From an uncultured Clostridia bacterium (GTDB lineage Bacteria > Bacillota > Clostridia > TANB77 > CAG-508), in the NCBI GenBank assembly GCA_948585895.1, contig CAPBNZ010000009.1:1-38151 (forward strand): a stretch of DNA of 38,151 bases, read 5' to 3'. Shown here in pieces: positions 8,891 to 16,608 of the stretch. Made by a program: the position numbers and the translations under genes. The notes below the pieces were generated by a model, which did not search any database, was not told where the DNA came from, and was given only the letters and a program-made list of their open reading frames with translations. How positions within the stretch are numbered: position 1 is the first letter of the stretch; each line of letters starts with the position of its first letter.

Positions 8891-9814
8891 GTGATAGTTC
8901 CAAATAAATTAAGATTAGGTGATATAATAGGAGTAGTAGCTCCTTCTAACCCAATTGTTGGAGATAATATAGAAGAATTAGAAAGAGCAAGAAAAATAGT
9001 AGAAAAAAGTGGATTTAAAGTAAAATATGCCAAGAATTTATTTTCTAATACAAATGGTTATAGTAGTACAGCACAAGAAAAGGCACAGGATATAAATGAA
9101 ATGTTTAACGATAAGGATGTAAAAATGATATGGTGTGCAAAAGGAGGAAACAATTCCAACACAGTATTTGAGTTATTAGATTATGAATTAATTAAGAAAA
9201 ATCCTAAAATTATATGTGGATATAGTGATATTACCTCTATTACTAATATCATTACAGCTAAAACAGGATTAGTTACTTTTAGTGGGACAAATTTTAAAAC
9301 GATTGCAACAGATAAAACAGAATACAGTTATGAAGTAGCTATTAAAAGATTTGTTGAAGCGAGTTTAGAGTTAGGAATGACAGAACAAGAAAAATACATA
9401 ATTCTTCAAGAAGGACAAGCAGAAGGAGAACTAATAGGAGGAAATCTTACAATATTACATAGTCTAGTAAGTGGAAAATATAAAGTTAGTTTTTTAGATA
9501 AAATATTATTTATAGAAGATTTCGGATTAGAGTCAAATCCAGCTATGGTGAGTCATGCCTTAGCACATTTGAAGCAAAATGAAGTATTTAACCAAATAAA
9601 AGGTTTGTGGTTAGGAAATTATGAACATGAAAGTAATATCAGCTTGGAACAAATTGTAATAGATATATTAGGAAGAGATTGTAATTTTCCAATTATTAAA
9701 TCAAATAACTTTGGACACATAGAAACAAAAATAGTGATACCAATTGGAACAAAAGCAAGAATCGATACGAACAAAAGAAAAAAAATAGAGTTAATAGAAC
9801 AATGTGTAAAGTAG
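8891..9814 (+). CDS. ldcA: LD-carboxypeptidase, S66 family
   Basis: Serine peptidase of the S66 (LdcA/MccF) family; LdcA members remove the terminal D-Ala from muropeptide tetrapeptides in cell-wall recycling. The 307 residues show the N-terminal VVAPSNP turn, the nucleophile elbow GYSDIT (Ser about 112), a Glu in LFIEDFGLES (about 210) and the GHIETKIVIPIG segment that carries the catalytic His. Start is GTG 8891 with AAAGGAG 8-14 nt before it. The stop overlaps the ribosome site of the next gene, so the two are probably translated from one mRNA. An MccF-like immunity role cannot be excluded by sequence alone. Confidence 0.85.
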   Translation: MIVPNKLRLGDIIGVVAPSNPIVGDNIEELERARKIVEKSGFKVKYAKNLFSNTNGYSSTAQEKAQDINEMFNDKDVKMIWCAKGGNNSNTVFELLDYELIKKNPKIICGYSDITSITNIITAKTGLVTFSGTNFKTIATDKTEYSYEVAIKRFVEASLELGMTEQEKYIILQEGQAEGELIGGNLTILHSLVSGKYKVSFLDKILFIEDFGLESNPAMVSHALAHLKQNEVFNQIKGLWLGNYEHESNISLEQIVIDILGRDCNFPIIKSNNFGHIETKIVIPIGTKARIDTNKRKKIELIEQCVK

Positions 9815-9823
9815 GAGTAGAAG

Positions 9824-10376
9824 ATGTTTGAAACATGGGAAGAACTAGAAAATTCAATAAATAACTGTAATAAATGCAAATTATGCAAAACTAGACAAAA
9901 TATTGTCTTTGGCGTAGGAAATAAAGAGGCAAAAATCATGTTCATTGGAGAAGGTCCAGGAGCAGATGAGGATAGACTGCGGTGAACCATTTGTAGGCAG
10001 AGCTGGAAAATTAATGAATATGGCTTTTCAAGCAATGGGGATTAAAAGAGAAGAAGTTTATATTGCTAATATTGTAAAATGCAGACCACCAGCTAATCGA
10101 AATCCAGAAGAAGACGAATCCATGGCTTGTTTAGATTATTTGAGAAATCAAGTTGTTCTAGTAAAACCAGAAATAATTGTATTACTTGGAAGTGTAGCAC
10201 TTAAAAGTATTTTAGGGAAGGAATATGGAATAACAGCTTCAAGAGGTAAATGGATTGAAAAAAAGGGAATTAGCTATATGCCAACTTGGCATCCAGCTGC
10301 ATTACTTAGAGATGAAACCAAAAAAATTGATTTTATCCGTGACTTAAAATTGGTTGTAGATAAAGGGAAAAAATAG
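9824..10376 (+). CDS. udg: Family-4 uracil-DNA glycosylase, one +1 frame change at CGG
   Basis: Iron-sulfur uracil-DNA glycosylase that starts base-excision repair of deaminated cytosine. The start is ATG 9824 with AGGAG at 9813-9817. Frame one (9824-9979) gives 52 residues with C15-x2-C18, C21 and GEGPGADED; it then meets CGG TGA and stops. The next frame (9981-10376) continues GEPFVGRAGKL, NIVKCRPPANRNP (C86), C102 and WHPAALLR. Joined, the protein is 183 residues, normal for the family, and the cluster cysteines and both uracil-pocket motifs are present. The Gly obtained by skipping the C of CGG matches the conserved G-x-PFVGRAG motif. Read only from the internal ATG at 9945, the protein would lack the catalytic N-terminal motif. 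An inactivating one-base insertion is the alternative. Confidence 0.87.
9980..9983 (+). other. Candidate +1 frameshift site in udg (CGG-T)
   Basis: CTG CGG TGA in the upstream frame puts a stop directly after CGG. Skipping C9980 gives CTG GGT GAA CCA (L-G-E-P), the conserved family sequence. A GAGG lies 8-11 nt upstream but has no counterpart at the other two sites. Confidence 0.78.
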
Positions 10377-10413
10377 TATAAACCTTATAATATTAAACTG
10401 TGCAGTCAATCAA

Positions 10414-10442
10414 TTGACAGATAAAAGAAGATATAATAAAAT
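10414..10442 (+). promoter_or_regulatory. Putative promoter for the GltD-like gene
   Basis: A perfect TTGACA (10414-10419) is followed after 17 nt by TAAAAT (10437-10442). A TATAAT (10432-10437) lies at only 12-nt spacing and is less likely to be used with this -35. Confidence 0.5.
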
Positions 10443-10473
10443 AAATAAAAGAACAGAGTAAGAAGGGGAAAAG

Positions 10474-11742
10474 ATGGAACAAATAAATGAGAAATCTAAT
10501 TATTGTTTAAATTGCAAAACAAAACCATGCTCTATGAAAGGATGCCCCTTGGGAAATTATATTCCGCAATTTATAGAGCAAATAAAACAAGGTAATTATC
10601 AAAAAGCCTATGAAGTTTTATCAGAAACAACGGTATTACAAGGTATTTGTGGAAGAATATGTCCACATCAAAAACAGTGTCAAGGTTCTTGTGTAAGAGG
10701 AATAAAAGGGGAGTCAGTTTCTATTGGAGAATTGGAAGCCTTTGTATTTGATTATATGATAGAAGAAAGGGACAGTTTGCTAAACTGTTATGCACAAGAA
10801 ATAAAAAAACATGAAAACAATAAGAAAGTAGCAGTCATAGGAGGAGGACCAGCTGGATTAACGGCAAGTGCCTTTTTAGCAAGAAGAGGGGTAAAAGTAA
10901 CTATTTATGAGAAATATAGTTATTTAGGAGGATTACTAGTACATGGAATTCCTGAATTTAGATTACCAAAAGAAATTGTAGAAAAGACAATCAGTAAAAT
11001 ATTGCAGTTAGGAATTGAAGTCAAATATAAGCAGCAATTAGGTAAAGACATTTTCATTAAGGATTTGGAAAGACAATATGATGCTATTTTTTTAAGTATA
11101 GGTGCCAATCAATCTATAAAAATGGGAATAGAAGGCGAAAAGTTAGATGGAGTATTGGGGGGAAATGAGCTTTTAGAATACAAGTTGCACCCAAATTATA
11201 AAGGAAAAACAGTAGCTATTGTTGGTGGCGGAAATGTTGCTATGGATTGTGCTAGAACTATCAAAAGATTAGGAGCAAAAGAAGTAAAAGTTATCTACCG
11301 AAGAGCAAGAGAACAAATGCCAGCAGAAGATAAAGAAGTAGAAGAGGCAATGCAGGAAGGGATTAAGTTTTTATTCCAAAATAACATTGTTAAAATTTTG
11401 GGGAAAACGAAGGTAGAAAAGATAGAATTAATTAAGACACAATTAGTACAAAAGGAAAGTGAAGCTAGATTAGTACCAGTTAATATTGAGGGTAGCAATT
11501 ATAGTATAGAAGTAGATAATGTTGTTATGGCACTGGGGTCTGAAGTGGAGCCATATGTAAAAGAATTGGGGTTAAAAATAAGTCGATGGGGTAATATAGA
11601 AATAAATGATAAGTATCAAACTTCTAATCCAAAAATATATGCTGGCGGGGATTTAGCAGGAATAAAATCAACTGTAGCATGGGCAGCACATTCTGGAAGA
11701 GAAGCAGCAAGAAATATTAGTGAGAAAATCAATACAAATTAA
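10474..11742 (+). CDS. GltD-like NAD(P)H/FAD oxidoreductase, stand-alone
   Basis: Flavin-dependent pyridine-nucleotide oxidoreductase related to glutamate synthase small subunit and NfnB. An N-terminal Cys-rich Fer4_20 domain (CLNCKTKPCSMKGCPLGNYIP, then CGRICPHQKQCQGSCVRG) would bind iron-sulfur clusters. It is followed by an FAD Rossmann motif VAVIGGGPAGLTAS (about residues 119-132), an NAD(P) motif VAIVGGGNVAMDCA (about 248-261) and a C-terminal AGGDLAG flavin motif. At 422 residues it is slightly shorter than typical GltD. No large glutamate synthase subunit lies nearby, so a role as a general electron-transfer subunit is as likely as glutamate synthesis. ATG 10474 follows AAGGGG. Family is sure, substrate is not. 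Confidence 0.82.
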   Translation: MEQINEKSNYCLNCKTKPCSMKGCPLGNYIPQFIEQIKQGNYQKAYEVLSETTVLQGICGRICPHQKQCQGSCVRGIKGESVSIGELEAFVFDYMIEERDSLLNCYAQEIKKHENNKKVAVIGGGPAGLTASAFLARRGVKVTIYEKYSYLGGLLVHGIPEFRLPKEIVEKTISKILQLGIEVKYKQQLGKDIFIKDLERQYDAIFLSIGANQSIKMGIEGEKLDGVLGGNELLEYKLHPNYKGKTVAIVGGGNVAMDCARTIKRLGAKEVKVIYRRAREQMPAEDKEVEEAMQEGIKFLFQNNIVKILGKTKVEKIELIKTQLVQKESEARLVPVNIEGSNYSIEVDNVVMALGSEVEPYVKELGLKISRWGNIEINDKYQTSNPKIYAGGDLAGIKSTVAWAAHSGREAARNISEKINTN

Positions 11743-11750
11743 ATCTCATG

Positions 11751-11810
11751 CCATGTATTAACTTAAGGTATATGATATTATTTTTTATACCTTTTAAGTT
11801 GACTACATGG
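11751..11810 (+). repeat. Long imperfect inverted repeat after the GltD-like gene
   Basis: CCATGTA (11751-11757) pairs with TACATGG (11804-11810), AACTTAA with TTAAGTT and GGTATA with TATACC, giving about 20 pairs with a small internal loop and a two-base bulge. It may end the GltD-like transcript. A degenerate relative lies at 18159-18225. Confidence 0.6.
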
Positions 11811-11880
11811 AAATCCTGTGGGATAATCCAATAAAACTAAAAAGAATAGTTTAAAAAGCCAATTGAAAATATTAAATAAG

Positions 11881-11988
11881 AAGTTCTATATTAATTTTAT
11901 GAAAGATTTGTTATTTATTAGATAACGTATATGTTAAAAGTTTATGTTAGTATAAAAGTAATAAAATAGTAAAATTAATATAGAACTT
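11881..11988. mobile_element. MITE-like element with perfect 19-bp inverted ends
   Basis: AAGTTCTATATTAATTTTA (11881-11899) is exactly repeated in inverse at 11970-11988 around a 70-nt AT-rich centre without a gene. I see no clear target-site duplication. It lies between two convergent genes, so it may instead work as a bidirectional transcript end. Confidence 0.45.
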
Positions 11989-12008
11989 TTGTAATAATTA
12001 GTTTATAT

Positions 12009-13119
12009 CTAATATGGTATATTTTCTTTTTCTATGTTGGAGCCAAAAATAAGCTTTTTTAACGTTTTGAAAAAACGAAGCAAAGCATTTTCCTTTTTGG
12101 TAATTACTTTAAGTGCGGTTTGAATTTGGGATTCTCCACTTTCCAATAAATTGTATTTATATTCTAATTGTTCCATTTTTGAAACATAGTATTCATTAAA
12201 AAAGGTATAGCCTTCTGTAAATCCAATTAAATCTTTAAAAGTATATAGTTTTTTTCGATAGTTCTCAATGCCCTCTAAATCTATTATTTTATCAAATGCA
12301 CTATTAAAATAACTAGAAATAATAAGGTTTTGGGTTCTCATAAAAGTTAGCTTTATCTCATGTTTTAATTCCTCAATTTTTTTAATCATTCCATCAACCT
12401 TTTTATTTCTATCGTCAATTTGAGCAATTTTATTATTTAATTTAATAATAGCTTCTTCATGAAGTAGAATTTCATCAATAGCATTTTGAATTACCATGAA
12501 GGTTTTTGGTGATATCAATTCGCAAAGGATTTTTTTAAAGTTATCATTACTTTTTAAAGTACTTTCAAATAAGATGTCTTCACCAGTAATATGAGCTAGT
12601 TGATTAACTAGGCAACATTCTAAAGGATAATAGGAAGGACTAGTTGTTTCAAAACTAATTCCAAAATATTTTACATATTCTTTAGGAATGCCATTAATTT
12701 TAGATGATATCAGTTGGACAGAAGCTTCATTTAAGCCTAATCCATACACTTTAAATTCAGTATAATCACAAAGCCCCATTCTTATTAAGTAGTTTCGTTT
12801 ATCTTTTACTTCTTGGATATAATGAATACACTCATGAATGGCGAACTCTTCTAAATCTTCTTTGGCAATGTGTTCATTAAAATAGATAGAAGTATTTTTA
12901 TAAAAGTAATTTGCTTCTGCCATTCCGTTCAGGCATTTTAGCTTTGTACATATTTAATCTGGATAATTGAATAAATAGTTCGTTTTGATTAAAACCATAT
13001 TTTGGGAATGTTTCACAAATTTTTTGAGATATATTACGTGCCAGTGAATTAATTCTTAGTGTATCTAAAGTTTCTATTACTTCAATTCCATCTTTTTTTA
13101 AATCTGTTTCTATACTCAT
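12009..13119 (-). CDS. HExxH putative metallopeptidase-like protein, one +1 frame change at CGG
   Basis: I do not recognise a named family. Reading from ATG 13119 (AAGGAGAC at 13133-13126), 64 codons end in KAKMPE before an in-frame CGG. The frame then runs only eight more codons to a stop at 12898-12900. The +1 frame continues from GGA (12926) as GMAEANYFYKNTSIYFNE to the stop at 12009. The joined protein is 369 residues. It carries HECIH (95-99), a zinc-peptidase HExxH pattern, then GLGLNEASVQL, where a Glu could be the third ligand as in gluzincins. A predicted coiled coil follows (about 200-230, IAQIDDRNKKVDGMIKKIEE region), and no signal peptide is evident, so it is probably cytosolic. 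The second part lacks its own good ribosome site, which supports joining. It is opposite in strand to both neighbours. Peptidase activity is inferred only from the motif. Confidence 0.68.
12924..12927 (-). other. Candidate +1 frameshift site in the HExxH gene (CGG-A)
   Basis: On the minus strand the frame reads CCT GAA CGG AAT. Skipping the C at 12927 gives GAA GGA ATG GCA and leads into the long downstream frame. It is the only in-frame CGG of this gene. Confidence 0.68.
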
Positions 13120-13381
13120 CGATAAGTCTCCTTAGTGTAATTTATAATTTATTATACTATAAAAATGAGAGTAATGTATTTCAGAAGTATTAAATATTGT
13201 TTACAGTTTAATGACACGAAATTTTAGATATCTTCGGATTTTATAATATTATTATCGAATAGCAGTGGGTATGAAGCTCTAAGAATATTTTAGTGTTAAA
13301 GTTTATGATGTTTTTTATATAGAGCCAATAGACTGAATTGTAACTTTTATTAAAAAGTCGAAATTTGTCTATGAATTTTTC

Positions 13382-13410
13382 TTGACATATTAGCTTTACC
13401 TAGTTATAAT
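13382..13410 (+). promoter_or_regulatory. Consensus sigma-A promoter for the decapeptide-repeat gene
   Basis: TTGACA (13382-13387), 17-nt spacer and TATAAT (13405-13410) match the consensus exactly, 43 nt before the ATG. The rest of the divergent 333-nt gap (13120-13452) holds a possible minus-strand TATAAT (13156-13151) for the HExxH gene and nothing else I recognise. Confidence 0.85.
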
Positions 13411-13452
13411 AGTAACACAATCGGTTGTAGAAAAACAGGAAAGGAGGAAATT

Positions 13453-13986
13453 ATGGAAAATACAGATAAAAATGACATATTAGCTGCTATAAATCAAATA
13501 TCAGTATCTATTGTAAAATTAGATACTAAAATAGGGATTATGCAAAAGGATGTAGCAAAGATTTCAGAAATAGAAAAACAAGTAGCAAAAATCCCAGAAA
13601 TAGAGAAACAAGTAAGGAAGATTCCAGAAATAGAGAAACAAGTAAGAAAAATCCCAGAAATAGAGAGAAAAGTAGCAAAGATTCCAGAAATAGAGAAACA
13701 AGTAGCAAAAATCCCAGAAATAGAAAAACAAATAGTAAAAATACCAGAGTTAGAAAAAGAAATAAGAAAAATATCAGAAATACAAGAAGAAAGCAGAAAG
13801 ATAAGCAAAAGTGTAGCTGTTATTGAGCATGAACATGGAGATAAGTTAAAAGCATTATTTGATGCATTTACAATGAACATCGAAAAAATAGAAATGCAAG
13901 AAAAAAGAATCACTCTTTGCGAAAGAAAAAATGAAAACTATGATGCAGACATCTATTATTTAAAAACCAAAGTGCAAGGTTTATAA
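13453..13986 (+). CDS. Decapeptide-repeat coiled-coil protein, unknown function
   Basis: A 177-residue Lys/Glu-rich protein without signal peptide or membrane helix. Residues 34-113 consist of eight tandem ten-residue units close to V-A/R-K-I-P-E-I-E-K-Q, with a proline in most units. The flanking sequences (MENTDKNDILAAINQISVSI at the start and VIEHEHGDKLKALFDAF after the repeats) resemble small Firmicutes proteins with variable coiled-coil repeats and no known role. ATG 13453 follows AAAGGAGG, and a perfect-consensus promoter suggests strong constitutive expression. It is a single-gene unit ended by a hairpin at 13988-14028. The long open frame on the opposite strand is a by-product of the repeat. 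Confidence 0.75.
   Translation: MENTDKNDILAAINQISVSIVKLDTKIGIMQKDVAKISEIEKQVAKIPEIEKQVRKIPEIEKQVRKIPEIERKVAKIPEIEKQVAKIPEIEKQIVKIPELEKEIRKISEIQEESRKISKSVAVIEHEHGDKLKALFDAFTMNIEKIEMQEKRITLCERKNENYDADIYYLKTKVQGL
13552..13791 (+). repeat. Eight tandem 30-bp repeats
   Basis: Eight in-frame 30-bp units encoding VAKIPEIEKQ-type decapeptides. Units 2, 5 and 6 encode identical peptides; the last two are more diverged. Such an array is prone to change in copy number. Confidence 0.88.
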
Positions 13987-13987
13987 A

Positions 13988-14028
13988 AGCCTATTAGAAC
14001 TTAATTTAAAGATAAATCCTAATAGGCT
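13988..14028. terminator. Bidirectional hairpin between convergent genes
   Basis: AGCCTATTAG (13988-13997) pairs perfectly with CTAATAGGCT (14019-14028). It lies between the stop of the repeat-protein gene and the stop of leuS. For the leuS transcript the stem is followed by TTTTATAA, a fair U-tract; the plus-strand side is weaker. Confidence 0.75.
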
Positions 14029-14034
14029 AAAATA

Positions 14035-16425
14035 TTATTTTATAACGATATTATAAATTTTATTCTTTACATAGATTTCTTTCATAATCGTTTTATCCCC
14101 TAATTTAGAATGAATTACTGCATGTACTTTTTGTTTTACAATAGATTCCTCTTCATCAGGAGTAATTTGAATTGTAGTTTTTAATTTACCATTAAACTGA
14201 ATTGGTAACGTAATTTGATTTGCAACAGTCTTTTCTTCATCGTATTCAGGCCATTTTTCATAAGCAATAGTATTAGTATGACCTAAAATATTCCACAATT
14301 CTTCTGTAATATGAGGTGCAATAGGATTCAATAACTTTAAAAAGCCTTCTGCATAGATAATAGGAAATACCTCTTCTTTATTAATATGATTAATAAAAAT
14401 CATCATTTGTGAAATAGCTGTATTAAAATTCATTGTTTCATAATCATTGGTAACTTTCTTTACTGTATAATGATAAGCTCTTTCAAGATTAGAGTTTGGT
14501 TCATTTTTTAGTTTTCCGGATTCTGTATATAATCGCCAGACTCTATCTAAAAACTTTTTAGAACCATCAATTCCATTTGGATCCCATGGTTTACTACTCT
14601 CAATTGGTCCCATAAACATTTCATAAACCCTTAAGCTATCTGCACCATATTGTTGTACCATATCATCAGGATTGATAACATTCCCTTTTGATTTACTCAT
14701 TTTCTCGCCATTTGTACCTAAAATCATACCTTGATGGCGAAGTTTAGCAAATGGTTCTTTAACAGGAACAATTCCCTTATTATACAAATAATGATTCCAA
14801 AATCTAGCATATAATAAATGACCAACAGCATGTTCAGGTCCACCTACATATAAATCGACAGGTAACCAATATTCTAGTAATTTTTTATTTGCTAATTCAT
14901 TCTTATTTTTAGGATCAATGTATCTTAGAAAATACCAACTTGAACCAGCAGCCCCTGGCATAGTACTTGTTTCACGTTTAGCCAGCTTACCATCAAATTT
15001 GGTATTGACCCAATCAGTTGCTTTATCTAAAGGAGAAGCACCAACCTTAGAAGGAGCATAATCTTCTAATTCAGGTAAAACTAAAGGCAAATCATTATCG
15101 GATAAAGCTTTCATATCATCATCAATATAAACAATAGGAATAGGTTCTCCCCAATAACGTTGTCTTGCAAAAATCCATTCATGAAGTTTATAATTTACTT
15201 TTTTGGTACCAAATTTATTTTTTTCCAACCAAGAAATCATTTTTTCAATAGCTTCTTCTTTATTTAAGCCATTTAAAAAATCAGAATTAATGTGTAAGCC
15301 ATCACCAACAAAAGCTTCTTTCAAAATATCTCCACCCTCTAAAACAGGAAGAATATCAATATTAAATTTACTAGCAAATTCATAGTCTCTTTGATCATGA
15401 GCAGGAACAGCCATAATACATCCAGTGCCATAAGTAGCTAAAACATAATCAGAAATCCAAATAGGAATTTGTTTTCCATTGGCTGGATTAATAGCATAAC
15501 TTCCAGTAAATACACCAGTTTTATCTTTATTCAATTCCGTTCTTTCCAAATCAGATTTACTTGCAGCTAATCTTTTATATTCATCAACTGACGATTTTTG
15601 TTCTGGTGTTACAATTTCATTAACTAATTCTAGTTCTGGTGCTAATACACAATAAGTGCTGCCAAATAAAGTGTCAGGTCTAGTAGTAAACACAGTAAAA
15701 GATAAGTCAGAATGATTAGCAACATTAAAAGTTATTTCAGCTCCTTCACTACGGCCAATCCAATTTCTTTGGATTTCTTTTGTAGAATCTGGCCAATCGA
15801 TTTCATCTAATCCATTTAATAAAATATCAGCAAATTTCGGAATATCTAAAACCCATTGCTTCATATTTTTACGAACAACAGGGAATCCACCTCTTTCACT
15901 TTTTCCATTAATAACTTCGTCATTAGATAAAACACAACCTAATTCTTCACACCAGTTAACAGGCATTTCAACTAACTTGGCAAGACCATCGTTATATAAT
16001 TGTTTGAAAATCCATTGTGTCCATTTATAATAATCAGGGTCACAAGTGGAAATTTCTTTATCCCAATCAAAAGAAAGTCCAAGCATTTTTAATTGCTTTT
16101 TAAAAGTAGTAATGTTATTAGTAGTAAAGCCAGCTGGGTGATTTCCAGTTTTTATGGCATATTGTTCTGCTGGAAGACCGAAAGCGTCCCATCCCATTGG
16201 ATGAAGAACATTGTATCCTTGCATTCTTTTCATTCTAGATAGGATGTCAGTTGCTGTATATCCTTCAGGATGTCCTACATGTAAACCTTGTCCAGATGGA
16301 TAGGGAAACATATCTAAAGCATAGAATTTGGGTTTAGAAAAGTCCCATACATCAGTATAAAAGGTTTTATTTTCTTCCCAATAATTTTGCCATTTTTCTT
16401 CAATTTCATTAAATTTATATTCCAT
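14035..16425 (-). CDS. leuS: Leucyl-tRNA synthetase
   Basis: Class Ia aminoacyl-tRNA synthetase that charges tRNA-Leu. From ATG 16425 it has 796 residues. The ATP-site HIGH motif appears as HVGH in PYPSGQGLHVGHPEGY (about residues 35-50), the CP1 editing domain has TTRPDTLFGS, and the KMSKSKGN loop is near residue 570. The open frame extends to a TTG at 16443, but the AAGGAGAC ribosome site lies inside that extension, 8-15 nt before ATG 16425, and the protein from this ATG begins MEYKFNEIEEKWQ as usual. No T-box leader is visible in the 183 nt to the divergent HD gene. It has no in-frame CGG codon in 796 codons; its three CCG/CGG triplets fall across codon borders. Confidence 0.97.
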   Translation of the reverse strand: MEYKFNEIEEKWQNYWEENKTFYTDVWDFSKPKFYALDMFPYPSGQGLHVGHPEGYTATDILSRMKRMQGYNVLHPMGWDAFGLPAEQYAIKTGNHPAGFTTNNITTFKKQLKMLGLSFDWDKEISTCDPDYYKWTQWIFKQLYNDGLAKLVEMPVNWCEELGCVLSNDEVINGKSERGGFPVVRKNMKQWVLDIPKFADILLNGLDEIDWPDSTKEIQRNWIGRSEGAEITFNVANHSDLSFTVFTTRPDTLFGSTYCVLAPELELVNEIVTPEQKSSVDEYKRLAASKSDLERTELNKDKTGVFTGSYAINPANGKQIPIWISDYVLATYGTGCIMAVPAHDQRDYEFASKFNIDILPVLEGGDILKEAFVGDGLHINSDFLNGLNKEEAIEKMISWLEKNKFGTKKVNYKLHEWIFARQRYWGEPIPIVYIDDDMKALSDNDLPLVLPELEDYAPSKVGASPLDKATDWVNTKFDGKLAKRETSTMPGAAGSSWYFLRYIDPKNKNELANKKLLEYWLPVDLYVGGPEHAVGHLLYARFWNHYLYNKGIVPVKEPFAKLRHQGMILGTNGEKMSKSKGNVINPDDMVQQYGADSLRVYEMFMGPIESSKPWDPNGIDGSKKFLDRVWRLYTESGKLKNEPNSNLERAYHYTVKKVTNDYETMNFNTAISQMMIFINHINKEEVFPIIYAEGFLKLLNPIAPHITEELWNILGHTNTIAYEKWPEYDEEKTVANQITLPIQFNGKLKTTIQITPDEEESIVKQKVHAVIHSKLGDKTIMKEIYVKNKIYNIVIK

Positions 16426-16559
16426 AAAATAGTCTCCTTTCAATTTTCAATCTAATTTTTCATATTATATAATAAAATGCTTACAGATTCAAGAAGAAAG
16501 CGATTTTATTTTGATATTTATAGTAGATATAAAATAGTAGCATAAGTTATACAATGCTG

Positions 16560-16588
16560 TTGAATTTAAAATGTAAAAATGATACAAT
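16560..16588 (+). promoter_or_regulatory. Putative promoter for the HD-domain pair
   Basis: TTGAAT (16560-16565), 17-nt spacer, TACAAT (16583-16588), 20 nt before the start at 16609, with GAGGTG as the ribosome site. Confidence 0.65.
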
Positions 16589-16608
16589 ACCAGTTATGAG
16601 GTGTAGAG

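Noticed and set aside
9976..9986. Reassignment of CGG to another amino acid
   Set aside because: In udg a TGA follows CGG directly and in addB a TAG follows soon after; the homologous sequence continues in the +1 frame, so reassignment alone does not rescue the genes.
13494..13913. A 139-residue frame on the minus strand
   Set aside because: It mirrors the tandem 30-bp repeat of the real gene, has no ribosome site and would lie inside a strongly expressed gene.
16426..16443. TTG start for leuS at 16443
   Set aside because: The Shine-Dalgarno sequence lies within this extension; ATG 16425 gives the usual LeuRS N terminus.
16426..16608. T-box leader before leuS
   Set aside because: No T-box consensus or specifier stem is visible and the space is short.
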